A stretch of DNA of 64,000 nt from Limnoperna fortunei (Eukaryota > Mollusca > Bivalvia > Mytilida > Modiolidae): the NCBI GenBank assembly GCA_944474755.1, contig OX104112.1:89975756-90039755 (forward strand), in the 5' to 3' direction. The position numbers and the translations under genes were made by a program. The stretch's first letter is position 1; every line of letters begins with the position of its first letter. Below the pieces are notes generated by a model. The model had not been told where the DNA came from. It saw nothing but the letters and a program-made list of their open reading frames with translations, and did not search any database. Shown piece after piece: positions 33,601-54,936 of this stretch.

Positions 33601-36600
33601 ACGTTTGTGATTTTAAAAGTACTGGCATAAAACCGTTCTATATACATGAACACACATTTCATGAAGGGTATGAAACAAATTCCACGTAGATTTAGTCGTA
33701 AGTACGTTTTTAGATTTGAATTTGACCTTGACGTATAAATAGGATTGATTCTCATGGCCGTAATGGATTTTTTCAATTATGGTACAAAAAGAAATCGCCG
33801 ACCAAACAAATTTTTCTTTACTGTTTTTGCTTTGAGGCTATTGCACTTACCACCATGATTCTAGAGATATATGTAATTTGTTGTTAAGTAATACTTTAAA
33901 TTTAATATATTTTATACTTTTTTAGGAAATAACACAGACGGGTAAACAGTTACACAGACATTATACAACACCAGATGAACTCAAGTACGTCTTGATTACA
34001 ATTTTGTTATTCATGACATAACGTCTCTCTATTACAAATTAGTTTTTTTTATCGGTTTAAAGAACTTCATACAAACAATATCTAAATACATTTACTTCTG
34101 AATGTGCTCCACATATAAGTTTTTTTTAATTTTAAATTTTTTTTTAACCTTTAAAAATTTCTCAATTGAATTTGAGATATTGATCTTCATTTCAGTTTGC
34201 ATTTTCTAACAAGGTAGGTAACAGGGTTGTTTCTTTGTATGTATTTGGTTATATTGATTTTCGTGTACCAATTAACATAATATTGGTATTTGCTTTCTGT
34301 AGAAAAACACGAGATGAATGGTCAGATTTCTTGAACAGATCACCTGAAAGATACAGTATAAAGCTACCTGAACTGCCCGATTCCAAAGGTAAACACTAAA
34401 ACTAGTATACACAGAGACAAACTAGTAAGCATGTACCTATTTAACGGAAGACCTGCTAAGAATGTTTAAATGACAATGAGTTTTGTCCTCTTTTAACCAG
34501 GCCGCATATATGTCTTAAACAGTCAAATCTTGTGTTTAAATAAAGTAATAGGCCTTGGGGTCAGTTGCAAGACGCGCCTTAAAGATTTTTTAATTCTTTA
34601 CCTAAAAATGGAGCAATCTCGCTTAATAAATCGTTTTACCACATATAACCAGTTAAGGTAATTCATATTCTATTGATCAAGTGGTCTGTCAACACTGAGG
34701 TTGCGGGTTCCAGTCTCACTGCGGAAAAAGTGCGCTCGACTCCAATCTTAATTGGAAAGGATTGCCAGTTTTACTACCGCAGGTTGAGGGTTCCGGCTTC
34801 CTCTCCCAAATAAAAACACGACGCCATAATATAGTTGATAAATTGCTAAAAGTGGCATTAAATACCATCCAAACAAATATTTCTTGTTGTCACGAATCAA
34901 TGCCATTTATTACACGAATAGAATATTGCGCGTTTTTACTGGTCTAAAAACGTTAAAAAGCAACAGTACTTAATGTTAATTTTTATCCGCTGCAGAATCA
35001 GTCAAGCGGAATCCAATACTAAGGTGTATTAAAGTACAGTTGTTCAGTAGCCTTTCAGAATATCCATCAAAATCACCTAATAAATGTATCAGATTCATGT
35101 CTAGCGGCTCGGTTAATACTAATTTTTTTCGTTATGATAAATCATAGTAGCTACCTATATCAAAGTCATTAATTGTATATAATGACTTCTAAATGCTGTA
35201 GCTATCGGTATTTCACAACCCTAAAAATGTATTTTCAACTCGCCTTGTGGCTCGGTGAATATTACTTTTTTCAACCGGAAATCCTGATAGTGACCCATTT
35301 TAAAGTCATAAACTGTAAATTGTATGTTATAACCCACTTCGCATTCGAACTGCAAAAGGTAAACGAGTCTGCAATTACGAATGTACTGTTACGAAAAAAA
35401 AATTGAAACAAAATTGAAACTAAATATACATTCTTTAAGAAATTAAAACATAAATAATCACAAATAATTTGTTTTTCAGATCAACGATTTGTAGGTTACG
35501 CTGTCAGATATCTGAGACCAGATATCACAAAATCATGGAGAGTAAGTCATGTTAAATTTTTCTGTGTTTGGCAAGTTAACACCGCGCAAGATGTGTGCAC
35601 GTGCTAAAGAACGTGCATTATCGGACGTTTGTTTTATACACCCATATATGGATGAAATAGGAAATCATGCAGAAACATGTAGATACACAATCTCGTTTTA
35701 AACACGACTGAAACGATTTTTTAATAGGTTATTTCGCAAATCAACAAATACCAAAAAACATTCACGCAAAGTGTACAAGGTGACACATAACTTTGAACAA
35801 AATAAAAGTCAGAAAACATTGCGAAATTATAGATAACAGTGTCACAAAAATTGCACAATAAACCTCGTGTTCAATTTTCTATATATAGACGATTTTTATT
35901 ATTGATTGATAATTGGTTATTATGAAAACACCGCACTAAAACAATTTGGAATAAACAACAAAAATTACGATACTTTCCGTTTCTGATTTGGACACCATAT
36001 TTTATGTTAGTACAGAATTGGTTCGTTCATACGAAAAATGTGTTTATTATAAAAAGCTAGCATTACAGGGGAAACGTGGGGATTAGGAAGCAGCAAAGCT
36101 TTTTAATCAGACAAAAGAAAACCAAGACTTTTCACCTATAAAATCCTTAAATAAAAAGACCATTCAAGCGTTAATCGTGAAATTTTTTTTCAGTACACAC
36201 TTCGTCAAGAGCCAACATTGGACCAGTATGGACAGAAGCCTATTCCTGCAAACATATAGTAAGTGACTTTATCATTTTTCTGAATGTAAACAGATAGAGG
36301 TGGGGATATTAAGTGTTATCATTATTATTATTGTCTGAAAATATAGCGTCAATTGTCAAAAGCTACTTACGGACATCTTGTAATAATCTCGCTACATTTG
36401 GTTAACATGGCTAAATAGAACCTTTTACGTGTAGAAGAGTGTTACCCTCTAAGCATGGGACAAACATTTAATCCTTTAATGTTCTGACAATATGATGTGT
36501 ATTTGTACAACCACTGGCGCCTATTTTAGGGAAAGCTTGGTACTGTTCAAAGTCTCATTGTTCCCTTGAGAGTTCGCTAAAATATCTCTACGTAATGTTC

Positions 36601-36960
36601 TTAAAAGTGAAAACTATTTCCTTTTAAGTATACTTAAAATGAACTATTAATATCATGGCAGTACATTGAGGCATATAGGAAGTTGCCTCCTATTGCGGAT
36701 TGGCACTGGCAACACAATAAAGACCAATACAGAAATAGCAGTCACTCCTCTTATTAATCCTAATCTTCGGCCCTTATATATAATAACTTTGACTTAAAAC
36801 GTAGTTTTGTACAGCTTAAAATGTGTTGTTTTAATTATAAAGTGATTCGTGTGTTTGGCTGTAAAATATTTTCAGATGTATTTATAATTCTTACAGTGCA
36901 AGATACAGAGACACCTACCCACAGTTCAGTAGGAACATTGCATCAGAGGCATGGCGATAA
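30656..36960 (+). CDS. Small basic protein, possible axonemal/sperm microtubule-associated, 7 exons
   Basis: Exons 30656-30878, 33483-33544, 33926-33984, 34303-34388, 35480-35541, 36194-36258 and 36897-36960 join in phase (1,0,2,1,0,2) into 206 residues ending TAA. All junctions are GT-AG. The product has no signal peptide, membrane segment or cysteine-rich domain. It is rich in Arg, Tyr, Pro and Thr and ends with short Trp/Tyr/Arg-centred phrases: FVGYAVRYLRPDITKSWRYT, DQYGQKPIPANIYARYRDTY, PQFSRNIASEAWR. Such small intrinsically extended proteins with Y/W/R anchors are typical of microtubule inner proteins of cilia and sperm flagella. I cannot name a family with certainty. The X-box-like site upstream agrees with a ciliary role, which remains inference. 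Introns hold SINEs and a duplicated 105-bp repeat. Exon structure is well supported by seven consistent phases. Confidence 0.82.
31378..31483 (+). repeat. Dispersed repeat copy 1 ('aataggccttgg')
   Basis: The segment with 'aaaccgtcaaatcttatgtt', 'aataggccttggcgtcggtt' and 'gatttttaattctta' recurs at 34500-34612, same strand, in another intron of the same gene. Confidence 0.7.
32308..32362 (-). mobile_element. SINE family A tail remnant
   Basis: 'tttgtttgtttggttggggt' followed by 'agcgatttttcagctttatc' matches the inverted 3' end of family A. Short and diverged. Confidence 0.5.
33283..33350 (+). mobile_element. SINE family A tail fragment
   Basis: 'ttggaccccatgatatagat', 'gactgaaagtggcgttaaac' and a CAAA-type end; head missing. 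Lies in an intron about 140 bases before exon 2 of the 206-residue gene. Confidence 0.7.
34500..34612 (+). repeat. Dispersed repeat copy 2 ('aataggccttgg')
   Basis: Matches 31378-31483 over its length ('aaacagtcaaatcttgtgtt', 'aataggccttggggtcagtt'). Confidence 0.7.
34650..34885 (+). mobile_element. SINE family A, diverged, head truncated
   Basis: Begins in the tRNA-like part ('ccagttaaggtaattcat'), keeps a damaged B box region ('tgcgggttccagtctc'), the 'ctccaatcttaattgg' body and the 'aaattgctaaaagtggc' tail. Confidence 0.75.
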
Positions 36961-37067
36961 ATTGACAAGATCTGAACACCAAATTATATTAGACCAACCG
37001 TGATCGAGCTTATACATTTGTTCTAAATTGTACTGTAGTAAAACCGTTGTGATTCTTTATATTAGAA

Positions 37068-37073
37068 AATAAA
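37068..37073 (+). terminator. Poly(A) signal AATAAA
   Basis: AATAAA lies 108 bases after the stop of the 206-residue gene; another AATAAA is near 37383. Confidence 0.5.
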
Positions 37074-37079
37074 GAATAT

Positions 37080-39155
37080 TGTAAAGTAGGGACGAAATCT
37101 CACAACTATGTTTTTAATGTAGAAAAGATGAAAGATTTATGACGTTTATATAAATATAAATTTCGCTCATAACCACTTTATGGAAAGTTCTACTGTTCCT
37201 TGTAAGAAAAATCAGTATTGAAATATTTTATTTTTTATGTCTTATATAGAAGTTTATTTTGCTCAACTTGTTCAGTATTATTATAAGTTTCTCATTGTAT
37301 ATAAGAGAAAGTTCCATTATACATCAGTATTAGAATTGTTATCCTTCGCTTTTTTGTTTTTGCTGTGATACTTTATTATTGTAAATAAATCCGCTCTTGT
37401 CATTCTTGTTGTCTTTGGTTTGAACATCTGTGTGTGATAGCGGAAGATTAGACGGATGTCGCACACTGATATCGACTACAGTTAGCTAGTCCTAGGTTTT
37501 AAATTATAGACGTGCACAGTTGTATGAACGGTAACACGGCGCAATGATGGCATTGCAATGTAAATTTTTTTAACCATCGGCTTTCCATTCACGTGTGGCT
37601 TAATATATAATTATAGCCTTCTGATGAGGTCGATACATATATCAACCGAGGACCACGTCCGACGTTCATCCAGTCGATCAAAACATGTATGACCGAAACT
37701 TTAAAGAATATAATAATTTTATTATAACATTATCTATTTAATATGTTCTTTTTTGTTTTTGTTTTCATTGCCGTCAAGTTAGGCAACTCGTAGGTTAGAT
37801 TGTTGATAAAGGTTAGGTATATGTCCTATTAGAATCGAAATAATATACATTGGGGACACGAATATATACTGATTTTACCACTGTTGGCCCCTTTATGCCT
37901 ACATTTTGCTCCTTGCTAATGCTCGGGTAAAATATTTGACATAAATGGCGAACCCGTTGTAAAATCGGTATATTTGCGAGAGAGAGAGAGAAATAAGACG
38001 TCAGTTTGATGACATGTCAGATGTAAGTAGCATGGTGATTATAACAAAAAATATATATATCTATTTCGTAAAGATATTGGACAAACGAGTACCGTTTTCG
38101 ACCCAAATGTACTTAAAGCAAATTATGGTTTATTTAAAGCAGTGTTATTATGGAAACTTCCTCAATTCACAGAACCCAACCCACTGAGTGTATATATGGA
38201 AACTTAGGAGCTTAAGCTTGGAAACAATAAATGTCTACTAAATCAAGTCCAAGTATTCACCAAAACAAACTTCCTAAGATAACAGGACTCAACTCACGGA
38301 GATGCCTAGCGCATACTTAAGGGGTTGATAGGCATTAACACATCTCGTTTGGAAGGTGGGGGAAGGGTATGTTATAATAAGGAACGCCTGAGCGTGGACT
38401 ATAGTTGGTAACGTGCTGTGTGAGTACCAAGCTAATTAAACGATTAAAATATCCGTTGTAGATTGTGAAAGAGTATAGCTGCTATAAAAAGACCAATATT
38501 TGCCCTCCTTTCAACTTTATATGCATTTCTGGTTTACATTTCTTCCAATTGTTCCATCTCATCACCGTAACATAGCTGGACCAATATAGCTGAAACACAG
38601 CTAGATGAAGATTAACTATAAAACCTTCAATGCATCCTAACCCAAGAAGTTAAACTAATCAAGGTTTTGAAAACAACCAACTGAAGGATGTTGACAAGAA
38701 GAAATGGAGATTTGTTACACTGATGAATCAAAAGAATTTTAGTAGAAATGTTGTAGAAGATAGCAAAAATCACCTGGTAAGGATATCATATTTAAAATTT
38801 AGAGATAAGGCTAAAGAGTAGAAGATCTAGAGAGACTGCTGCAAAACAATGTGTTTGAGAAGTGTGATCCATCCCTAAACAACATTGGTAGGCAAACAAG
38901 AAAGCAAAATAAGCCAAAAACATAAAGATCATTTGTTTTTTTTGCCAATGTTTAATACAAAATGTATTCCCTCCCTAAGCCATACAAAAAATATGTAAAA
39001 CAAAACGTACAAACTATAAACATATTCCAAAGATCTTTAAAATAACTTGCCTATGAGCCTATACCTTCACAATTATGAGTTTTTATTATCATTATTAAGC
39101 ACTCGTCAGTTTCGTATATGTCAAAATACCAATGTGAAAACACAAAACGAAAGCA
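37080..39155. other. Intergenic stretch between convergent genes, with SINE B relic
   Basis: No gene seen. At about 38300-38640 a diverged SINE family B copy is recognisable ('gtggactatagttggtaacg', 'atatagctgaaacacagct'). A (GA)n run is at 37978-37992. Confidence 0.5.
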
Positions 39156-39159
39156 AATA

Positions 39160-39165
39160 TTTATT
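39160..39165 (-). terminator. Poly(A) signal AATAAA (minus strand)
   Basis: AATAAA on the minus strand, about 140 bases after the TAA of the PDI-like gene. Confidence 0.5.
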
Positions 39166-39304
39166 TGTAACAAAAAAAGGAAAAAATCTATGTCTAAGTA
39201 CAATGCCTAACGACTGGTGAATGCAAGAGTAAAACGTCACAAACATTGAAACAACATAAGTATATACTTGGACCATTCTATGGGATTTATAACACTACTA
39301 CTTC

Positions 39305-47477
<8,173 letters not shown>

Positions 47478-47879
47478 TTTTTATTGTATTAAGTACACAC
47501 AAAAGTATCAAGAGTATACAACAAAGTGTGTACAACCAACGATGAACGACGTAAACGGCCTCAGCCACGTGGGTATCGATTGTAAGGACACATTGGTGAC
47601 AGCTGCTGCATCTTTTGTGTACAAAAAATCCACGTGTAAAACTGAGATGGTTTGCACACATGTATACAGATTTTATAGATAATTCAGTATTGATCGATTT
47701 ATCGTATAACAGTTTGATAAAATTTGTAAAAGATTGATTGACTGATTTGTTACTTAACGCCTGAATGTGGATGGACGAATTTGTTTTATCTTCTGTAAGA
47801 AACGAAGTGGCTCAAGTGGGTATTTTCGAGTTTCAGCTTTGTTTTATTAACAAATTCGAGATTTTCCACAGTTAATTTT

Positions 47880-48290
47880 TAGGAAAAGAACAAGAGAAAG
47901 AATTCTTTTTATCTCTTATTTCTATTTTGAAACTAGTAAAAATATTGCAAAATTTAGAATATCAGACCACTTTTTAGAAATAGAGCGAGGAAGATATAGA
48001 AAGATTCCTCGTGAACAACGTATTTGTACTTTTTGTAATCAAAAGTATTGACGATGAATGCCACTTTTTTTTTACATTGCTATCATAATCATAAGACTTT
48101 ATTTTGTCGGTTTTTTTTTTGGCTCTTCATTTTGTTTTGTGTCACAAATCATTTAAATGTGATTTAATTGACAATAAAGATATTCGTATTCTTATAAAAT
48201 TGGCACTAAATAGAAGAATACAACTGAAACTGAAGCAAATATTTTTATCTGCAAAATATGTTTTCAGGTGTTATGGAACAACTTGACTAC
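47880..48290 (+). pseudogene. LINE ORF 3' remnant
   Basis: A frame reads FRISDHFLEIERGRYRKIPR and RICTFCN, a pattern I associate with the C-terminal region after the reverse transcriptase in invertebrate LINEs (xxLxIExGRYxx...RxCxxC). A stop follows soon after, and a later open stretch (to 48286) contains DIRILIKLALNRRIQLKLK. Broken and truncated. Confidence 0.55.
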
Positions 48291-48299
48291 TTTAGAGTA

Positions 48300-51200
48300 A
48301 AGTAATTTTCCTTTGTAACTACAACGTCCTGAATAGCATTAAAGGGGATTACAACACATATACATTTTGTAGTTTTTATACAAATGTTTACTATATAGTA
48401 GATACTCCTTCTTTGCCACACGTAAATTTTACTAGAAACATTTTCTCAGATTGAAATATTTTTCACACAGAAACATATATCATGTTTAAACAGTGCATAT
48501 TAAAATAGATAACATAGACACAGGAGACGGATAAAAATCTAAATCATACTTTATCATAAAATACTACCCTGGTGACAGATGAAACTCTTTAATGTTGAAC
48601 GGCTCTGTAGTTTACCTACAGCGATTACAAGTTAACAAGTACGTGAAAATCAGTGTTGATTGTCTACATTATTTTTTTCTGGATTAAAACAGATATTATT
48701 TTGTTGTTTCTTTAATAGAGGATCATAGAACAAGCAGTAAAGTTTTGAATTTGCAATAGTGATGTCATGAACGAAATAAGACCTCGTAAAAGGGATCGAG
48801 GGCCTGGGTCAACACATTTTAACGTTATTTCATCTGGGGACAATATTTTGATCACTCGATTCAATATTTCATATAATTCAGCCCATGCTTGATATGTAAT
48901 TATTTTTCTCGAATTATCAATTTTATTATGCATTTTTTGTTTCCTTCTGTGTAGGTCATTGCAGCACACGAAATTATGATAAAATGGCTTTATGAATTAA
49001 AATAACAAACTGACCGACTGAAAATTACTTAAATTTCTGTTTTAACAAACATATTAAATATTCTGTCCACTTTGTTCTTTTAAATTTTGCATTTTTATTA
49101 CGTATATGACAACTTAAAAAAAAATTTTCTAGAAAATTAATTGATCTGTCGACAGAAATCTCTTTAAAATGGAAATTTATTTGGCATATTGTATGTTTTT
49201 GCAATATGATATAAAATAGAAAATGCCGCCATCTTGTGTTTGATGTCTAGTTGATATGTTGCAGACCCTAATATGTCGTCACCACTGATAGTCACAGAAA
49301 TTCCCACGTGAGTTTGTAAAAACCCAGCAATCCTTGTTATTTTTAAAAGAAAGTCTTCTGCAATTGTTCTTTAATTTATATCTTTATTGTCATTAAGTAA
49401 ACATTAAGAAAACAGATAATACACAAACAGGACAACATTCGATAAAATAATAAGGCTATGAGACTCCCATCTTCATTTCCAATGGCCGTTTTATGAATGA
49501 GGCAACAAGACTATGAATTATTGCACAACGTGTGCAAGACTTGAAATTTATCACGTGAAATTTATAAATACCAGAGAGTCCAATACTTCATCTCTTCTTC
49601 GCCAGTAGGAGTGGAAGGAAGGGTGTCGCTGACCTTGGAAGTCATGATGTTGCTAAAAGGTGCTGAGTGGCTTTAAACTACATTAAACTTTTCTATTTTC
49701 CTATTAAGTTGGGGCATGTTCTTAACTATATCATTCTAGAAAATTTAAGTACCATATAGATGCACATTAACCTTGGCCAATTTCGTGACTTTTTACTCAC
49801 TGAGAAAGGTTATTCATCTATGCAAATTTAGTAAAAATGAAAATACAACTGGTAGAAACTCACGTTTTCTGTGTTTGAAATGCCTCCTACTTTGATTGTA
49901 TCTGGTTTTTCAACACCAACGAATCCTGACCGATGATGTTCCGAAAGTCTGATGAGAGCAATTTCTTTAATGTATTTTTATTTTGCACGTTCTGGACAAG
50001 GTATAGGATAATTTTGTCATCACTCGGCTCTCCGTAGCAACAAAAAATAAGAAGGCTAAACCTTATCTTGTCGACGTTCACATAAAACTTGACACCATTA
50101 TACTTGATTCTCTATTTTAAGTTAGTCAGACATGACGATATTCAGTTTGTCAACGTACCGAAAGGAAACATATTTAATGTTGATAACTCGGGTCGACCTA
50201 TGTTGAAATTTCACAGAGAGAACCTTTCTAAGTCTAGCGTAGTATGCCTTTGCTTATAATCGCAACTTCGACTTTGAATCGCACAATTGTGTACATTATG
50301 GCTTAGAGGGTGTCCTAGATATAATACCATTTTTGAAACCAAAACGATATCTTTCTGTTCATATTCTAATTTATCGAGTTTTATATTTAAAAAAAGATCA
50401 CTTAGAAAGTGTACAACTTATAAATTTATAAATGGAGTCTAAAGAGTAAAATAAATAAAATATAATCAGGTCAGTAAGTAATAAATATGATTGCTGACTT
50501 TGAACATAAAGATTGTGAAATCTGTGAGACTTGTAGAAATGCGGCATAAAGAATATTTCTTGATAAAATGTCAAAGATGCATGTGTTATAAAAAACGCGG
50601 AGAAGAAATTAGAAAACCGTGGTTTGATAGTGAAGTAAAAATTATTTTCTTTTTTTTTAAACAATTGAGAAACTGTTTGATAAAACATTAAGAAATAGTT
50701 ATTTTTCTCATCTAAAGTCTTAAACAAAACAGCCAACGCAGTTTATATTTTAAAAAAAATTGATGCTAAACTTTAGAATCCACTATTTGTGGAAATTGCT
50801 TACATATAAAATTGACAATAACAGTAATTTGACAGGACCGGATACAGAAAATTGGGCTAGGGGGCGAAATTCGGCAGGGGGTCTGGGGGCTCAAGGTCCC
50901 CAGCTGGTCCAGGGCAGCGCCCCGGTGGGGGGACTAAAGGGGCGAAGCTTCCTGAAGCTTGTGAGGTTTAAGCACTTAAGAGGGTGTTGGGGACTACAAA
51001 TTGTAACCTTTTAAGGACGTTTTTGTGTGGTATTATCACAAACCAAAAAAATCAATATTTACAAAATATTTATCGGAGAAGCCAAGTCCGAAATGAAATA
51101 TCTAAATGATTCCGAGGATCTTTTTTGGTTTAAGCAATCCAGAAGGTGTGACCTGATCATTGTAAGAATGTAACCGTACTGAAATACATGTGTGTTGTCA

Positions 51201-51720
51201 ATCGAAATGTAAGTTGATAAGTGTTTTCTTGAAATGTTTTTCCATGATTTCGTAATAAAGTTTATAAATTTGACTACACCACTGATTAATTATTGTCGAT
51301 TTATTTGAATGGATAAAATATTTCATATATCGCACGCTACAAATACCGCGATAAATGCAAGCGATGCCAAAGTTCGAAACCAATATACATGAAATAAATA
51401 CCCTTAGATCTTTTTAAAATCACATAATGAAAATGATGTCACGCCCTAAACTCGGTTGACTCGAACTTCGGATAACTCGATATATTTTTCACGGTCCCTC
51501 AAACTTCGACTTATCGAGGTTTGACAGTAGGCAATGATCAGATAAAACAGGGTTTAGCTCATCTACTGTAAACTTAGTACACTAGATAAAATATTTACAC
51601 TGCAGGTGCAGTAATCAGTTATAGTCGTCCCATTGTAACTGTAGAGAGTAACTTTCCCCTTGAATCGCCAAGTGTCCAACCATTCAAAATGCGCAGCTGA
51701 GCATCGATACAGCTGTAGAT
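48300..51720. other. Gene-free stretch with a GC-rich repeat patch
   Basis: No coherent gene model. A GC-rich patch at about 50835-50970 ('ggtctgggggctcaaggtcc', 'cagcgccccggtgggggg', 'cgaagcttcctgaagcttg') looks like a dispersed repeat that I associate with molluscs. Minus-strand open frames at 49887-50081 and 50398-50736 have neither splice support nor a recognisable domain. 51450-51535 resembles another repeat ('ggttgactcgaacttcgg'). Confidence 0.4.
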
Positions 51721-51734
51721 CCTTCTTTTTTGGA

Positions 51735-52290
51735 CGTAGCTACACTAAAGAGGTCCCATTACTCGTAATGGAGCAGCCCGAGAGTGATTCACACCAGTGG
51801 GTTTTATGCATATAATCAGCTATTAAACTGTTTCTCTGAATTACTAAATCCTTGATATTGTCTTTGAAATTTAATTGATATTCTTACAACATCTTATTCG
51901 TTAGTTATACTCTTTATTCGTAATCATGGCATTGTTGACAAAATTTGAATTCCGGAAGTGCAGAATTTCTGAATCTATTTGATAATTCCGCATCAATTTT
52001 TCCGGATTAATTACATTAGCTGGGATCAAATTTTTACCGATACGATTCTACAATTCTACACTCCACAATTTCAACTTTATCAACAATGCGATGAATACAA
52101 AAAAGTGTGAAAATTATTTAATTAGACATTGTAGAAATGTAAGCTGAACGGCGAAAAAAGGAAAAAGTATTTAGCAAACAAAAAAGCAGTTTAATAGCGG
52201 AAAATATGTATAAATCCTAAGAAAGTTTTTGTAATGGGACCTCTTTGTAGCTCCGTCCATTAAAAAGGAGCTACATTATTGTAGCTACGA
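51735..52290. mobile_element. Inverted-end element ('aaagaggtcccattac'), copy 1
   Basis: Left 'agctacactaaagaggtccc' with 'attactcgtaatgg' is answered by right 'gtaatgggacctctttgtag' with 'ctcc' (about 52231-52255) and a trailing 'gtagctac'. Inner sequence near the right end ('gaaatgtaagctgaacggcg') has its inverted partner in copy 2 (57520-57910). Non-coding MITE-like element. Confidence 0.65.
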
Positions 52291-52299
52291 TACAGCGAT

Positions 52300-52700
52300 C
52301 AATTATTTGACTTCCGTACTCGTTTGTGTCTTGGTTAATTTCTGTATTGCGGTATTTATGGATAGCGTCATCTATTGTTGTCACATGGAAGAATTTTGTC
52401 TAGTACGTCATTGACGTCAGAAGTAATATAATCAAGGTCATTTGCCTGAACATGAGCGTTCAAATCACCTATTAATGAAATATCACAAACAAGAGAGAAT
52501 TTTAAAATATCTTTTTCTAATTTATCGAAAATTATTTTTCACCGTTAGTTCTTCCAGTATAGCAGGAGTTTATATACACACAAAAATATCAAGATCACTT
52601 TTAAAGTGAAAAAAGTCTGATCTAATTTAAGCCACAGTATGTCAGGGTTAGACCTATCAATTAATACAATTATACCTGTGGTGAGCTCTCGTTTATTTTA
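52300..52700 (-). pseudogene. LINE endonuclease-domain fragment
   Basis: On the minus strand, frames read SNPDILWLKLDQTFFTLKSD followed, after stops, by LIGDLNAHVQANDLDYI. GDLNAH is the GD(F/L)NA motif of exonuclease-endonuclease-phosphatase domains of non-LTR retrotransposons. Frame breaks show it is dead. Confidence 0.6.
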
Positions 52701-53314
52701 TTAAAAAAAGAGATTTTATTAAATTTAAATGAGTGATTTATACAAATTATTATCACTCCAAAAATCGGCTCAAAATTTTCCCTCCAAATTTCTATCTAGA
52801 CTCTACTCTGTAAAATACATGGTGCCTGAGAACGTTGACAGATCTAACGAACTGTATACAGTTTGAAGGAAGTTATAGACGTTCTCTGACTGTAAATCTG
52901 ATGACCCGATTTATCAATAATTATATAATTGTTGTGCATTTATTTCAAAGACGACAAAATACACTTAAATTCAGCATTTCTTTGGAACTTTACAATTAAA
53001 CTTAAATAATATACTGGGCATGTTATTAGTGTGTTCATTCCATTTTGATCCTTTTTATGAGGAATTTCGCTCTTGCATGGGATGGCAAATATTTTTAGTG
53101 CTTTATTAAAAGAAAGTATGATGCGAAATATGACAGTTATGTTTAGTTCAATTTAACTTCGTTCTAAATTGAAAACTATTATATAGTTTATTTGTTCTTA
53201 AAAACTTGCCAATATTGGTTAAGCAAATATTGGTACACGTTTCATTGATTACAAAAAAACTTTGTTCAGTTTAGCGTAATGTTTTTAAATACTATTACTG
53301 AGGAAGTAAGTTAA

Positions 53315-53410
53315 GGGAATTCCTTAACTCCTATGCTGCTCAATATGTATATTAATGACGTTCCAGATTTATTTATAGAACTCGACCTCTTCAAGATAAT
53401 AGTATTTGAA
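53315..53410 (+). pseudogene. LINE reverse transcriptase fragment
   Basis: The short frame GNSLTPMLLNMYINDVPDLF matches the G(D)xLSPxLFxxYINDLP block of non-LTR reverse transcriptases. An in-frame stop precedes it. It may belong to the same LINE family as 47880-48290 and 52300-52700. Confidence 0.55.
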
Positions 53411-54002
53411 AATTAGAATAACAAAGGAAAACAATTCAAACAAAAACATCAAATAATACACTTTATAATTTAAAATATACGGTTTTATAACCTATTAATG
53501 AATTTAAATTCTTATGAAATTTGATTTCAATAGAAACTTATTGTCATCTGCTGTAGTACTCAAATGTCTAACCATTATAGAATTGCACCCCTAGAAAAAG
53601 TTCATAATTAACTTTGCATGTATACTAACATTTAAAAAGTGACTTAAGATTGTGCAATATATGTTTATGTTAGTATTCTCAATATTTTATCTAAAATTAA
53701 GTATGTATCTTGTCAAAATCTGAAATATAAGCGATTGATACAACCTATGTGATACAAAACCTTGTATCATCTATATATGTGATACAAGATGTACTTTTGT
53801 CGGAACTACTTATTGACCTCACAATGAATGGTATAACCAATGATACGTTGAATTACTTTTATTCTGTGAATGATATATGACGTCATAATATGTGTGACGT
53901 TAGGGACTCTATTTATAAACAAATGGTTCGTTGAATGCTAAATTTTAAATTTTAAACATTAGTTTTGTTTTGCCTTTTTATACTTTCTAATTTTAGATAA
54001 AC

Positions 54003-54143
54003 TTATTACATACATTTAAGTGTAGGTAAAACTACCTGTATCATGTCTTGACAGTTACATACAATCCGCATCACAACTCGACGCTGCGTCTCGTAGTGAT
54101 ATGAATACAGGTAGTTGTACCTACACATAATGTATGTAATGTG
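54003..54143. repeat. Inverted repeat, about 38-bp arms
   Basis: 'cattTaagtgtaggtaaaac' with 'tacctgtat' pairs with 'atacaggtagttgtacctac' and 'acataatgtatgtaatgtg' (about 54105-54143). The loop includes 'cgacgctgcgtctcgtag'. MITE-like. Confidence 0.7.
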
Positions 54144-54936
54144 TATGTATTTTGTAAAACTAGAAATAATTTAAGACAGCCACATTTAAATACTTTGGAA
54201 GATAGTTAAAAAGAATGTATCGAAAAAATAATTTAATTAAAATCGTGATTCTATGCAGCAAGTTAGATTTAGGTCGTGTCCCTACTAGCCACATTTTCGA
54301 CCGTACCACTATTTTTCTGGGTGCTACGTCTTTGTAATAACTAAACAGTCGTTAAACCCGAGATGTAAAAAATACCTATTGAAGTGTTGCATGTAATATA
54401 TAATGTCTGGTTCTAGTATAGTTTATAAGTCTGAACTACCCTTTTTATAAGTTGGTTCGCCTGGATATAGAGCACTATAAGGGCGACACAAACAGTCACA
54501 TGTTAACACATCACATTCCAACCGTATTTGCTCTCCGTTAGTTTTCACGCAAATTGTCAATCATTAATAATAAAAACATGTTTCCATTTTTACATTGTAA
54601 GAGCCTAGAGGAGAAAGTTCGTGAAAATTAGACGTTTTACCTCCTTTCTCATATTTACCTTTCGCCAAGAGAAAACAATGCGAAACTATTCTATTACGAG
54701 ATGCACATGGCATTCATTTTTTCATTATTTTCAATGTAAACAATTTTAGCATAGCCCTATCCGTATTATTTACACGTCAAGTTTCTTCTGATTTCATTAA
54801 TTTGCCTGGACGAATTATTCAATTAAATACCAGATTAAAAATTTGTCTACAGATGTGAAATACCTCGGTAACAGGCAATCGATAGAATGTTTATTTCGGC
54901 TTTCAGTGATTTTAAATGCAAAGAGGTTCGTCTGTA

